From Arminella tubonensis (GTDB taxonomy: Bacteria > Pseudomonadota > Alphaproteobacteria > Rhizobiales > Rhizobiaceae): a stretch of 64,000 nt of DNA. The notes beneath the pieces were generated by a model that searched no databases, was not told the origin of the DNA, and saw nothing but the letters and a program-made list of their open reading frames with translations. The translations under genes were made by a program, and so were the position numbers. This document shows positions 1 to 7,679 of this stretch, piece after piece; within the stretch, counting starts at the first letter, position 1; the number at the start of each line of letters is the position of its first letter. Location: positions 372,001-436,000 of the forward strand of contig NZ_PCDP01000059.1 in assembly GCF_003240585.1 (NCBI RefSeq). Reading direction: 5' to 3'.

Positions 1-1788
1 GTAGTAGATATCTCCCTTTGCAGCACTTAATGCGAAGGCCATGGCCGGGAGCAGGCCGCCGAACCAACCGTTGCCGATATGATAGGGAAGCGACATGCCA
101 CTGTAGCGGATGCGGGTCGGGAACAGTTCGACCAGCAGTGCGGCAATCGGCCCATATACCATCGTCACGTAGAGAACGAGGATCGTCAGGATGGCGATTG
201 TTCCAATCCAATTCACAGCAGCCGGGTCGGCGACCATCGCAAAGGCTCCGCCCTTGGCAATCGAATAGACCGGCATTTCAGTCAACCCATTCGTCTCGTC
301 CTTGGTGATCAGTTTGTCGGCGACGAGCTTGTCGACCGGGACCGTTGCCTTCTCCCCCGCCCGCACTGCCTCGGCGTTGAGGCTAAGCTCCGGATTGGCG
401 GCGATGAACGCATCCAGTTTGGCGTCCAGCACTTTGGCGACGCCGCGCACCAGCGGATATCCGCCATCATGCAGGGCGACGTTGATGCCCTTTTCGAAGG
501 CGCTGTTCAGTGATTTCGCCTTGTCGCCGGCGGCAACCACGTCGTAGCTCGGCACTGTCTCATTGCCGATCTTGACCGTTGCCGGCGTGCCGGCCGCAGC
601 TGGCACAATGTCATAGGGCACCGAATTCTTGGTCAGGAACGCGGTGGCTACGTCGCAAGAGCTGGTAAATTTGGACGTTCCAGTCGGGTTGAACTGGAAC
701 CTGCAGTCGGCCGGATCGGCGGTGACCGTAGCGCGAACCGTCGCCTGTGCCTGTGCAAGCGCCGGATTGGCGGTCCAGGTCATTGCCTTGAACAGCGGGA
801 AGTAGGTGACCATGGCCAATAATAGACCGGCCATGATGATCGGCTTGCGGCCGATCTTGTCCGATAGCCACCCGAAGACGACGAAGAAGCCGGTCCCGAT
901 GAGAAGCGCGACCGCGACCATGATATTCGCCGCTTGGAACTCGACCTTGAGCACGTTCTGCAGGAAGAACAGCGAATAGAACTGGCCGCAATACCAGACG
1001 ACGGCCTGGCCCATGGTGGCACCGAAAAGCGCGATCAGTGCAATCTTGGCATTCTTCCACTGGCCGAAGGCCTCGGTAAGCGGTGCTTTCGACCCCTTGC
1101 CCTCGGCCTTCATCCGCTGGAAAGCCGGCGACTCGTTCATTCGCAGACGAATCCAGACGGACACGCCAAGCAGCACAAACGAAACAAGGAACGGTACACG
1201 CCAGCCCCAGACGGAAAATGCGTCCTTCCCAAGCATGGCCTGAACGATGAGGATCACCACCAATGACAGAAACAGGCCAAGGGTAGCAGTGGTCTGTATC
1301 CACGACGTGAAATAGCCGCGGCGGCCCTGAGGCGCATGCTCCGCCACGTAGGTCGCGGCACCACCGTATTCGCCGCCGAGCGCCAGGCCTTGAAGCAGAC
1401 GCAGTGTGATCAGGATGATCGGTGCCATGATGCCGATAGTTGCTGCACCCGGTAGCAGGCCCACCAGGAAGGTCGACAGACCCATGATCGTGATGGTGAT
1501 CAGGAAAGTGTATTTTCGTCCGACGAGATCGCCGAGCCGACCAAACACCAATGCGCCGAACGGCCGGACGAGAAAGCCTGCAGCAAAGGCAAGTAGTGCG
1601 AAGATATTACGGGTGGTCTCAGGATATTGGGTAAAGAATGTCGCTCCGATATATGTCACGAGCGAGCCGTAGAGATAGAAATCGTACCATTCAAAAACGG
1701 TACCCAGCGAGGAGGCGAAGATGACCTTCTTCTCCTCAGAAGTCATGGGGCTTGCCTTCGGCCCACCGACGGTTGCGACATTTGCCAT
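1..1788 (-). CDS. MHS-family MFS transporter, 3' end outside the window
   Basis: Open from the ATG at 1788 to the left edge (596 codons, no stop), so the C-terminus is missing. The N-terminus reads SSLGTVFEWYDFYLYGSL, followed by GRLGDLVGRKYTF (the MFS loop 2-3 signature) and LGGEYGGAATYVAEHAP, all typical of metabolite:H+ symporters (ProP/ShiA/KgtP type). These import organic acids, osmolytes or shikimate-like compounds across the inner membrane; the substrate cannot be read from sequence. The later part has FPTRIRYSGMSLPYHIGNGW, typical of late helices. An unusual hydrophilic insert of about 185 residues (roughly nt 220-780) with two cysteines lies between predicted helices 9 and 10 and should be periplasmic. 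A GGAGGA ribosome site precedes the ATG. Divergent from the arsR gene. The family is clear, the substrate unknown. Confidence 0.9.
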   Translation of the reverse strand, partial: MANVATVGGPKASPMTSEEKKVIFASSLGTVFEWYDFYLYGSLVTYIGATFFTQYPETTRNIFALLAFAAGFLVRPFGALVFGRLGDLVGRKYTFLITITIMGLSTFLVGLLPGAATIGIMAPIILITLRLLQGLALGGEYGGAATYVAEHAPQGRRGYFTSWIQTTATLGLFLSLVVILIVQAMLGKDAFSVWGWRVPFLVSFVLLGVSVWIRLRMNESPAFQRMKAEGKGSKAPLTEAFGQWKNAKIALIALFGATMGQAVVWYCGQFYSLFFLQNVLKVEFQAANIMVAVALLIGTGFFVVFGWLSDKIGRKPIIMAGLLLAMVTYFPLFKAMTWTANPALAQAQATVRATVTADPADCRFQFNPTGTSKFTSSCDVATAFLTKNSVPYDIVPAAAGTPATVKIGNETVPSYDVVAAGDKAKSLNSAFEKGINVALHDGGYPLVRGVAKVLDAKLDAFIAANPELSLNAEAVRAGEKATVPVDKLVADKLITKDETNGLTEMPVYSIAKGGAFAMVADPAAVNWIGTIAILTILVLYVTMVYGPIAALLVELFPTRIRYSGMSLPYHIGNGWFGGLLPAMAFALSAAKGDIYY

Positions 1789-2141
1789 TTGATCTGTCCT
1801 CCAACAGAATTGAACAAGCGCACCAGACCCAACTCTCCTCCGGTCCGACGCACCTGATACGAGTGTGACAGAAATGCACAGCCCGACGAGGTATGCTTTG
1901 GGATTATGACTTTAGTCTAACGAGCTTTTCGAGCTTTGGCTCTCGAGCACGCCCATTTCGATACGCGCCTTGCACGAGAAAAGGATTGTCAAAGCAGCGG
2001 ACGGTTGCCAATCAACCCGCACCTTCATATATCTCGGGAAGCGGCTCCCGCGGCCCATTGCCGGCAAAAGATCGTTCAAAATGCAAGCTCCCGAACCGGG
2101 AACTACCCAAATTCGACCCTGTTTCAAACGTGACGCAAAAT
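1789..2141. other. Divergent intergenic region, transporter/arsR
   Basis: 353 bases between the start codons of the transporter (minus) and the arsR-type regulator (plus). It contains the transporter ribosome site, a possible sigma70 promoter toward arsR, a short 5+5 inverted repeat at 2089-2101 (TCCCG/CGGGA) and a TAGTCTAAC motif at 1913-1921 that partly recurs upstream of the SDR gene (GTCTAAC at 2564-2570). No gene is supported here. Confidence 0.6.
2005..2033 (+). promoter_or_regulatory. Possible sigma70 promoter for arsR-type gene
   Basis: TTGCCA at 2005-2010 and TATATC at 2028-2033 with a 17-base spacer, about 110 bases before the chosen arsR start. Match by eye only; no transcript evidence. 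Confidence 0.3.
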
Positions 2142-2435
2142 ATGGCGACTACCGAACAATTGAAATTGAGTGAACGGCAGATGGGCTTGATCGCCCGTGC
2201 TCTCGCCGAACCGCGCCGTTTGCAAATGCTGAAGGAAATCGGCGCTTTCACGTCTCCAATGCCATGCGGCATGCTCTCACAGTCTCATCCCGTAAGTGCT
2301 GCGACAATCTCCCATCATATGAAGGAACTGGAGAACGCCGGCCTCGTGGAAATCGTGCGCGAAGGCAAGTTTGCCAACCTCATCCTCAAACGCGATGTTC
2401 TCTGCGCCTACATGAGCGAACTCTCCAAGATCTGA
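2142..2435 (+). CDS. ArsR-type winged-helix transcriptional regulator
   Basis: 97 residues beginning MATTEQLKLSERQ. The fold is the ArsR/SmtB winged helix: ALAEPRRLQMLKEI (helices 1-2) and PVSAATISHHMKELENAGLVEI (recognition helix and start of the wing). There is no ELCVCDL metal box, so it is unlikely to be an As/Cd/Zn sensor; it belongs to the metal-free group that often controls neighbouring redox enzymes. The reading frame stays open upstream to 1893, but that extension is low-complexity, out of keeping with the family, and would give 180 residues; the ATG at 2142 gives the usual family length. It lies upstream of the SDR gene in the same direction and is divergent from the MHS transporter, so either or both are plausible targets. 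Confidence 0.85.
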   Translation: MATTEQLKLSERQMGLIARALAEPRRLQMLKEIGAFTSPMPCGMLSQSHPVSAATISHHMKELENAGLVEIVREGKFANLILKRDVLCAYMSELSKI

Positions 2436-2487
2436 CATTTATCCCGGCTCCATGGTCGCACCTCTTGTGTCAATTAGATGATTACCT

Positions 2488-2555
2488 AAATATCGAAGTG
2501 ATGATCCACTGCGGAAACATGTTTCGGGTGGAGCAGAAGCAATATTTCGATATTT
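2488..2555. repeat. 10+10 inverted repeat in the arsR-SDR gap
   Basis: AAATATCGAA at 2488-2497 and its exact reverse complement TTCGATATTT at 2546-2555, separated by 48 bases. The right arm is itself part of a smaller palindrome (AATAT-TTCG-ATATT, 2541-2554). It lies between the regulator stop and the SDR start and is a candidate pair of operator half-sites for the ArsR-type protein. Function is inferred. Confidence 0.5.
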
Positions 2556-2592
2556 GACTAACTGTCTAACCATCATCCGATAGGGGATAAAC

Positions 2593-3342
2593 ATGAGCAA
2601 GCTTTCAGGAAAAGTCGCCATCGTGACCGGCGCATCGAAGGGCATTGGAGCCGGTATCGCAAAGGCGTTCGCCGAGGAAGGCGCCTCGGTCGTCGTCAAT
2701 TATGCTTCCAGCCGCGAAGGCGCCGACAACGTTGTTTGCAAGATCGTTGCCGAGGGTGGCAAGGCCATCGCCGTACAAGGTGACGTTTCTAAATCCGAAG
2801 ACGTGAAGCGGTTGTTTGCCGAAGCGAAATCCGCCTACGGGCAGGTCGATGTCCTCGTCAACAATGCGGGCGTCTACCAGTTTGCGACGATCGAAGAATT
2901 CAGCGAGGCGGAATTCCATCGTGAATTCAATACCAACGTCCTAGGCGTATTCTTGGCTACCCAGGAAGCTGTAAAGCAGTTCGGCTCCGAGGGCGGCAGC
3001 ATCATCAACATTTCGTCGACAGCGACCACGCTCGATCTGCCGACGGCATCGCTCTACACGTCCACCAAAGCGGCCGTTGAAGCGATCAGCCGTACATTGG
3101 CCAAGGAGTTAGGCCCCCGAAATATCCGCGTCAACACGATCTCGCCTGGTGGCGTCGAAACGGAGGGCGTGCATGCCGCCGGCATAATCGGCACCGATTT
3201 CGAAAAGCAGATGGTCGCACAAACCCCGCTAGGCCGACTTGGCCAGCCCGGCGATATCGCGCCGGTCGCCGTGTTTCTTGCCTCCTCGGATTCCGCCTGG
3301 GTAACGGGCGAAACGCTCGGCGTCTCCGGCGGCATGCGATAA
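2593..3342 (+). CDS. SDR-family NAD(P)-dependent oxidoreductase
   Basis: 249 residues, the normal length of classical short-chain dehydrogenases. The N-terminus has the cofactor motif TGASKGIGAGIA (residues about 13-24), then NNAG near residue 91, a catalytic serine in NISSTA and the catalytic YTSTK (Tyr-x3-Lys), and PGGVETEG after the nucleotide fold. The C-terminus VTGETLGVSGGMR is typical of the 3-oxoacyl-ACP-reductase/glucose-dehydrogenase-like subgroup. An asparagine after GDVSKSEDV is absent, so cofactor preference is not obvious. A GGGGA ribosome site precedes the ATG. Preceded by the arsR-type regulator with 157 bases between them, so it probably has its own promoter. The exact substrate cannot be assigned. 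Confidence 0.9.
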   Translation: MSKLSGKVAIVTGASKGIGAGIAKAFAEEGASVVVNYASSREGADNVVCKIVAEGGKAIAVQGDVSKSEDVKRLFAEAKSAYGQVDVLVNNAGVYQFATIEEFSEAEFHREFNTNVLGVFLATQEAVKQFGSEGGSIINISSTATTLDLPTASLYTSTKAAVEAISRTLAKELGPRNIRVNTISPGGVETEGVHAAGIIGTDFEKQMVAQTPLGRLGQPGDIAPVAVFLASSDSAWVTGETLGVSGGMR

Positions 3343-3695
3343 TATCCTGGAAGACCAAGAAGGCTGCTTCCCTCATTTTACAGAGGGGAGCGGCAGCTTA
3401 CGTCGAGCACAAAGCCTTGACTCTTTCCCAAAACATTTTAATAGCTGCCACCGAAAAGGAAGACGTCGAATGGTTCGTTTCGAACGAATTGCTCTGTGCG
3501 ACTACCTGGCATCAATTGCCGGGCCGCATTCCCGTTTTCCGGTTTCTTCCAAAACCAAGGCCAAAACGACGACGAAAACCGTCTGACGTCTCTGGCCTGC
3601 CGCTCTCTCCCCGGCCCGGCTGGGGACAGGAACCCGCCATTGGCGCGGTTCCCCCTCACCGGACAAGAGGAGAGATGAGAAAGAGAGCTTGAGAA
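3343..3695. other. Structured intergenic region before asd
   Basis: 353 bases with no credible gene; the longest ORF (91 codons) has rhizobial repeat-like composition and no family resemblance. It contains a perfect hairpin TTCGTT-TCG-AACGAA at 3474-3488 and a GC-rich hairpin at 3629-3652 (GGAACCCGCC/GGCGCGGTTCC with one bulge), the latter in a CTCTCC-rich tract resembling dispersed rhizobial palindromic elements. The asd promoter is presumably here. Confidence 0.5.
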
Positions 3696-4730
3696 ATGGG
3701 TTTCAAAGTAGCAGTTGCGGGAGCCACCGGTAATGTCGGCCGGGAAATGCTCAACATCCTGTCCGAACGCGGATTTCCCGCTGACGAGGTCGTGGCGCTT
3801 GCCTCCGCCCGTTCGCAGGGAACCGAGGTGTCGTTTGGCGATCGGACGCTGAAGGTTTCAAATCTGGAGAATTACAATTTCTCCGATACCGACATCTGCC
3901 TGATGTCGGCTGGCGGCGAGATTTCCAAGAAATGGTCGCCGAAGATCGGCCAGCAGGGCTGCGTGGTCATCGATAATTCATCGGCCTGGCGCTACGACCA
4001 GGATGTGCCGTTGATCGTCCCCGAGGTAAATCCGGATGCGATTACGCAATTTACCCGCCGCAATATCATTGCCAACCCGAATTGCTCGACCGCCCAGTTG
4101 GTCGTCGCGCTGAAGCCGCTGCATGATTTCGCCAAGATCAAGCGCGTTGTCGTTTCCACCTACCAGTCGGTTTCCGGCGCCGGCAAGGACGGCATGGACG
4201 AGTTGTTCAACCAGACCCGCGCCGTCTTCGTTGCCGACCCGCTTGAGAACAAGAAGTTTCCGAAGCGCATCGCCTTCAACGTTATTCCGCACATCGACGT
4301 CTTCATGGAAGACGGCTACACCAAGGAAGAATGGAAGGTTCTGGCCGAGACGAAGAAGATTCTCGACCCGAAGATCAAGGTGACCTGCACGGCTGTCCGC
4401 GTACCTGTTTTCATCGGCCATTCGGAATCGGTCAACATCGAGTTCGAAAATGAGATTAGCGCCGATCAGGCCCGCGACATCCTGCGCGAGGCGCCGGGCT
4501 GCATCGTCATCGACAAGCACGAGAACGGCGGCTACATGACGCCATATGAATCGGCCGGCGAAGACGCGACGTTCATCTCTCGCATCCGCGAAGATGCCAC
4601 CGTCGAAAACGGCCTCAACATCTGGGTCGTCTCGGATAATCTCCGCAAGGGTGCCGCTCTCAACGCAATCCAGATTGCTGAACTGCTGATCAACCGCGGA
4701 CTGATCAAGCCACGCAAGCAGGCCGCATGA
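3696..4730 (+). CDS. asd: Aspartate-semialdehyde dehydrogenase
   Basis: 344 residues, full length for the family. It reduces L-4-aspartyl phosphate to aspartate semialdehyde with NADPH, the branch point to lysine/diaminopimelate, threonine and methionine. The N-terminus VAVAGATGNVGREML is the NADP Rossmann motif; the catalytic cysteine lies in NPNCST (about residue 130), and the substrate-binding segment SGAGKDGMDEL and RVPVFIGHSESVNIEF follow. The ATG at 3696 is the first in frame after the structured intergenic region. Monocistronic, with its own terminator just downstream. Confidence 0.97.
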   Translation: MGFKVAVAGATGNVGREMLNILSERGFPADEVVALASARSQGTEVSFGDRTLKVSNLENYNFSDTDICLMSAGGEISKKWSPKIGQQGCVVIDNSSAWRYDQDVPLIVPEVNPDAITQFTRRNIIANPNCSTAQLVVALKPLHDFAKIKRVVVSTYQSVSGAGKDGMDELFNQTRAVFVADPLENKKFPKRIAFNVIPHIDVFMEDGYTKEEWKVLAETKKILDPKIKVTCTAVRVPVFIGHSESVNIEFENEISADQARDILREAPGCIVIDKHENGGYMTPYESAGEDATFISRIREDATVENGLNIWVVSDNLRKGAALNAIQIAELLINRGLIKPRKQAA

Positions 4731-4769
4731 CCATCTGGAAATACGGTTTATAAACTATTACCCGCTAGA

Positions 4770-4805
4770 AGCCCCGCTGTTCGATCTCGAATGGCGGGGT
4801 TCTTA
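4770..4805 (+). terminator. Rho-independent terminator after asd
   Basis: AGCCCCGC (4770-4777) pairs with GCGGGGTT (4794-4801, one G-U), with an inner TTCG/CGAA helix at 4780-4783/4788-4791, followed by TCTT. Confidence 0.75.
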
Positions 4806-4927
4806 CGACCGCTGTTGCCTACACGTTTCACCTGAAGCGTTTAATGCATGATCGTAGCAACCTGATGATGACAGAATCGTCCCGTGCTGGCATGGTCCGC
4901 TCGGATGACGTAAACTTGGGGATATAA

Positions 4928-5746
4928 ATGCGCATGACAAAGTCTGGATGGGCGGCTCTCGCGGGTGCGCTACTGATGACGATGCCGGTTGCGGCAAACG
5001 CTGCCCAGTGCGGCAACGGTCCAGCCGGCTTCCCGGCCTGGGTGGAGCAATTCAAACAGGAAGCCGAGGGCCGCGGCGTCAGCCGCGCAGTTCTCGACCG
5101 GGCTTTCGCCGATGTGCATTACAATCAGCCAACCATTCGCGCCGACCGCGGCCAGAAGAGTTTCAAGCTCTCCTTCGATGAATTCATGCGCAAGCGCGGC
5201 GGCCAGACAGTCATTTCCCGCGGCAAGGGAATGAAACAGGCAAATGCTGCGCTCTTCGCCAACATTGAGCGCAAATATGGCGTTCCCGCCGGCCCGCTCA
5301 TCGCGATCTGGGGCATGGAAACCGGCTTCGGCAGCTATATGGGCCAGGAGCACACTCTGTCGGCGGTCTCAACGCTCGCCTACGACTGCCGCCGCACCGA
5401 ATATTTCACCGATCAGCTCTACGCAGCGCTCCAGCTTGTCGGCGAAGGCTATCTCAGCACTTCGGCACATGGCGCCGCCCATGGCGAAATCGGCCAGACG
5501 CAGTTCCTGCCGCGCAACGTCGTAAACTTCGGCGCCGATGGCGATGGCAACGGTCGCATCGACCTCGTCGGCTCCCGCGCGGACGCATTGGCCTCTACGG
5601 CAAACTTCCTTCGCGGCCATGGATGGAGACCGGGCGAGGGCTATCAGCCCGGACAGCCGAACTTTGCAGCTATCGCCGGATGGAACGCAGCGGTCGTTTA
5701 TCAGCAAGCGATCGCCTACATCGGCCAGCAGATCGACGGCAAGTAA
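4928..5746 (+). CDS. MltB-like lytic murein transglycosylase
   Basis: 272 residues, SLT_2/MltB family. It cleaves the MurNAc-GlcNAc bond of peptidoglycan, forming 1,6-anhydro-muramic ends, in the periplasm. Residues 1-25 form a Sec signal peptide (positively charged MRMTK, hydrophobic core, cleavage after ANA). The catalytic glutamate is E131 in WGMETGFGSY. The segment GEIGQTQFLP and the C-terminal AGWNAAVVYQQAI also match the family. There is no lipobox, so it is probably soluble. Preceded by a 120-base gap after the asd terminator; convergent with the carbonic anhydrase gene. Confidence 0.93.
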   Translation: MRMTKSGWAALAGALLMTMPVAANAAQCGNGPAGFPAWVEQFKQEAEGRGVSRAVLDRAFADVHYNQPTIRADRGQKSFKLSFDEFMRKRGGQTVISRGKGMKQANAALFANIERKYGVPAGPLIAIWGMETGFGSYMGQEHTLSAVSTLAYDCRRTEYFTDQLYAALQLVGEGYLSTSAHGAAHGEIGQTQFLPRNVVNFGADGDGNGRIDLVGSRADALASTANFLRGHGWRPGEGYQPGQPNFAAIAGWNAAVVYQQAIAYIGQQIDGK

Positions 5747-5768
5747 GCCGCATATTGCCTTGCGAAAG

Positions 5769-5791
5769 GGCTCCGTGCGATGCGCGGAGCC
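5769..5791. terminator. Hairpin between convergent transglycosylase and carbonic anhydrase genes
   Basis: GGCTCCGTGC (5769-5778) pairs with GCGCGGAGCC (5782-5791) around a 3-base loop, one G-U pair. There is no clear U tract on either strand, so terminator function is only likely from position. Confidence 0.45.
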
Positions 5792-5815
5792 AAAGCCGCA
5801 CGCTCGACCGAAAGT

Positions 5816-6457
5816 TCAGACTTCCGGTCGCGTGAAATCGCCGGTTTTTGCGTCCATGACCCACAATTCGCCGGTCGAGATATCGAACCAGGCGCCGTGC
5901 AGCGCCAGATTCCCACTTTCCTCCAGCATCTGAATATCAGGAAAGCTGCGCAGGTTGTTCAACGAATTGCGGATCGATATGCGCTCGAGCGCGGTCTGGC
6001 GCTCAGCCGGCGTCATAACGTCGTTGTTCTGGATCTGCTCGGTAGCCGGCTTCAGCAGACCCATCCACTTGCCAATGAAATCACCGTCGGAGAGCGGCGC
6101 GGAAGTCGTGTCGAGGGCGGCGCGTATGCCCCCGCAGCGCCCGTGACCCATTACAACGATATCGCGAACCTTGAGCACCTTTACGCCGAATTCCAGGGCG
6201 GCGGACGTCGCATGAAACTGCCCGTCCGGCTCATGCGGTGGAACCATGTTGGCCACATTGCGGATAACGAAAAGTTCGCCCGGGCCGGCGTCAAAGATCG
6301 TCTCAGGTGCGGAGCGTGAGTCCGAACAGGCGATCACCAGCGTCGTCGGGCTCTGGCCTTCCTCCGCCAGGCTGCGATAGCGCTCGCGCTCGTCGACGTA
6401 GCGCCCGCTCATGAAGTTGCGATAGCCGTTCAGAAGGGATGATGGAAAACTTTGCAT
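5816..6457 (-). CDS. Beta-class carbonic anhydrase
   Basis: 213 residues, the usual beta-class length. It interconverts CO2 and bicarbonate in the cytoplasm. Zinc ligands and the Asp-Arg dyad are all visible: C44, D46 and R48 in ACSDSR, and H105 and C108 in GHGRCGG. The segment VIRNVANMVPP between them is typical. No signal peptide. Bicarbonate supply would serve carboxylases such as acetyl-CoA carboxylase (accD is in this window). Followed upstream by pdxY on the same strand with about 70 bases between the genes. Confidence 0.95.
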   Translation of the reverse strand: MQSFPSSLLNGYRNFMSGRYVDERERYRSLAEEGQSPTTLVIACSDSRSAPETIFDAGPGELFVIRNVANMVPPHEPDGQFHATSAALEFGVKVLKVRDIVVMGHGRCGGIRAALDTTSAPLSDGDFIGKWMGLLKPATEQIQNNDVMTPAERQTALERISIRNSLNNLRSFPDIQMLEESGNLALHGAWFDISTGELWVMDAKTGDFTRPEV

Positions 6458-6528
6458 TCTTTTGAATTACAACGCGTGTGAGCCAAGATCAACTGCTGCA
6501 CTGCGAAATGGAGGTGGAACCGCGAACG

Positions 6529-7419
6529 CTATTTCTGTCGGCGTTGAGACGGGTGCATGAGGCGGCGCATCTGCACCATCGCCATGGGAGTCGAGAGGCT
6601 CGACGCGTCGGCTGCAAGTGTCAGTTCGTCACTGCCGCGTTTAACCGCCCGCGCTAGCACCTCATAGACACTTGCGGTCGCTAGTTGCAACGCACGCTCT
6701 TCGTCGAGGCCGGAAAGCAGCCGTGACAAGAACAGTGCCGACAGCAGATCACCAAGGCCGTTTGGCGCATTGTCGATCGATCGATGTTCCGCCAGCAACG
6801 CATTGCGGCCGCTGAGGTAAAGATTGCCCGTGCCGCCCGTCATCATCGGCACGGCTGACGTGACCAGCATACGCGAAGGCCCCAATGCAAGTGCTGCCTC
6901 CATGACAGCATTGTTGTCATCAAGCGGTGCCCCGGAAAGCCATGCAAGCTCGTACCGGTTGGGCGTCGCGAGCGAAGCCAGCGGAATGAGATTGTCGCGG
7001 ATGGCCTCCGCGGTCGGCTCGGGCACGTAGAGCCCGCCCAGATCGCCGATAACGGGATCGCAGGCATAGAAGAGATCCGGATTCTTTTCGCGAAGCGCGG
7101 CAACCAGCCGGGCGACGGAGCGCACCTGCGCGGCGTTGCCGAAATAACCTGACAGCACCGCCTTCACTTCGGGAAGCCAGGGAGCGGCAATGAGATCGTC
7201 GATCGCGTGATCAAAATCGGCCTCGTCGAAGGTCAGCCGCGTCGATTTTCCATGGCCAGGGTGCCAGGGCAGGACCACCGTCGGCAATGCCCAGACCGGA
7301 TGGCCTAGCGTCTCCAGCGCAAAGACGGCGGCACGATTGCCGACCGATCCCCTGACGACATGACTGGAGATGACGATCACGGCGCCCGCTGCATTTTCCG
7401 ACATGATGCTTGCCTTCAC
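6529..7419 (-). CDS. pdxY: Pyridoxal kinase PdxY
   Basis: 296 residues, ribokinase-like fold. It phosphorylates pyridoxal with ATP to make PLP. Motifs: SSHVVRGSVGNRAAVFALETLGHPV near the N-terminus (substrate site), DPVIGD (121-126), TPNRYELAWLSG (152-163), and the anion-hole/catalytic GLGD at 221-224 (D224), where PdxY proteins commonly have GTGD. A second ATG five codons in (MSENAAG, nt 7404) is an equally possible start and would give 291 residues. Its carbonic anhydrase neighbour does not suggest a shared pathway. Confidence 0.92.
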   Translation of the reverse strand: MKASIMSENAAGAVIVISSHVVRGSVGNRAAVFALETLGHPVWALPTVVLPWHPGHGKSTRLTFDEADFDHAIDDLIAAPWLPEVKAVLSGYFGNAAQVRSVARLVAALREKNPDLFYACDPVIGDLGGLYVPEPTAEAIRDNLIPLASLATPNRYELAWLSGAPLDDNNAVMEAALALGPSRMLVTSAVPMMTGGTGNLYLSGRNALLAEHRSIDNAPNGLGDLLSALFLSRLLSGLDEERALQLATASVYEVLARAVKRGSDELTLAADASSLSTPMAMVQMRRLMHPSQRRQK

Positions 7420-7679
7420 GATTTCGATTGCGCTGTTGATGATATTTTTGCAGGCCCACTGTCAACCGTCCTTCACACAGCCATGAAAACGTACGCGATG
7501 CGACAGCTTGTCGCCGATTATACCAAATTTGCGCGTGATCGAAGAAAACAGGACGTCTGCGAGCTCGATTTCGCAAAAAGTGACGCTCCGACGACCGAAA
7601 ACCGCAAGGCCGACGTCGTTTTTGCAGATGTTTTCAATCGGCATTCTGATAGTTTGGGCCAAATCAGGGGGAGATTTCG

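Noticed and set aside
611..1303. 230-codon ORF on the minus strand
   Set aside because: It is a different frame of the same strand as the MHS transporter, whose continuous reading frame has clear MFS motifs; the 230-codon product has frame-shifted composition.
1893..2141. N-terminal extension of the ArsR-type gene
   Set aside because: 83 extra residues of low-complexity text precede a complete ArsR domain; the ATG at 2142 gives normal length.
3417..3692. 91-codon ORF before asd
   Set aside because: Composition follows repeat-like DNA, no recognisable domain, no ribosome site.
5780..6319. 179-codon ORF antisense to carbonic anhydrase
   Set aside because: Shadow frame of a gene with a complete zinc site on the other strand.
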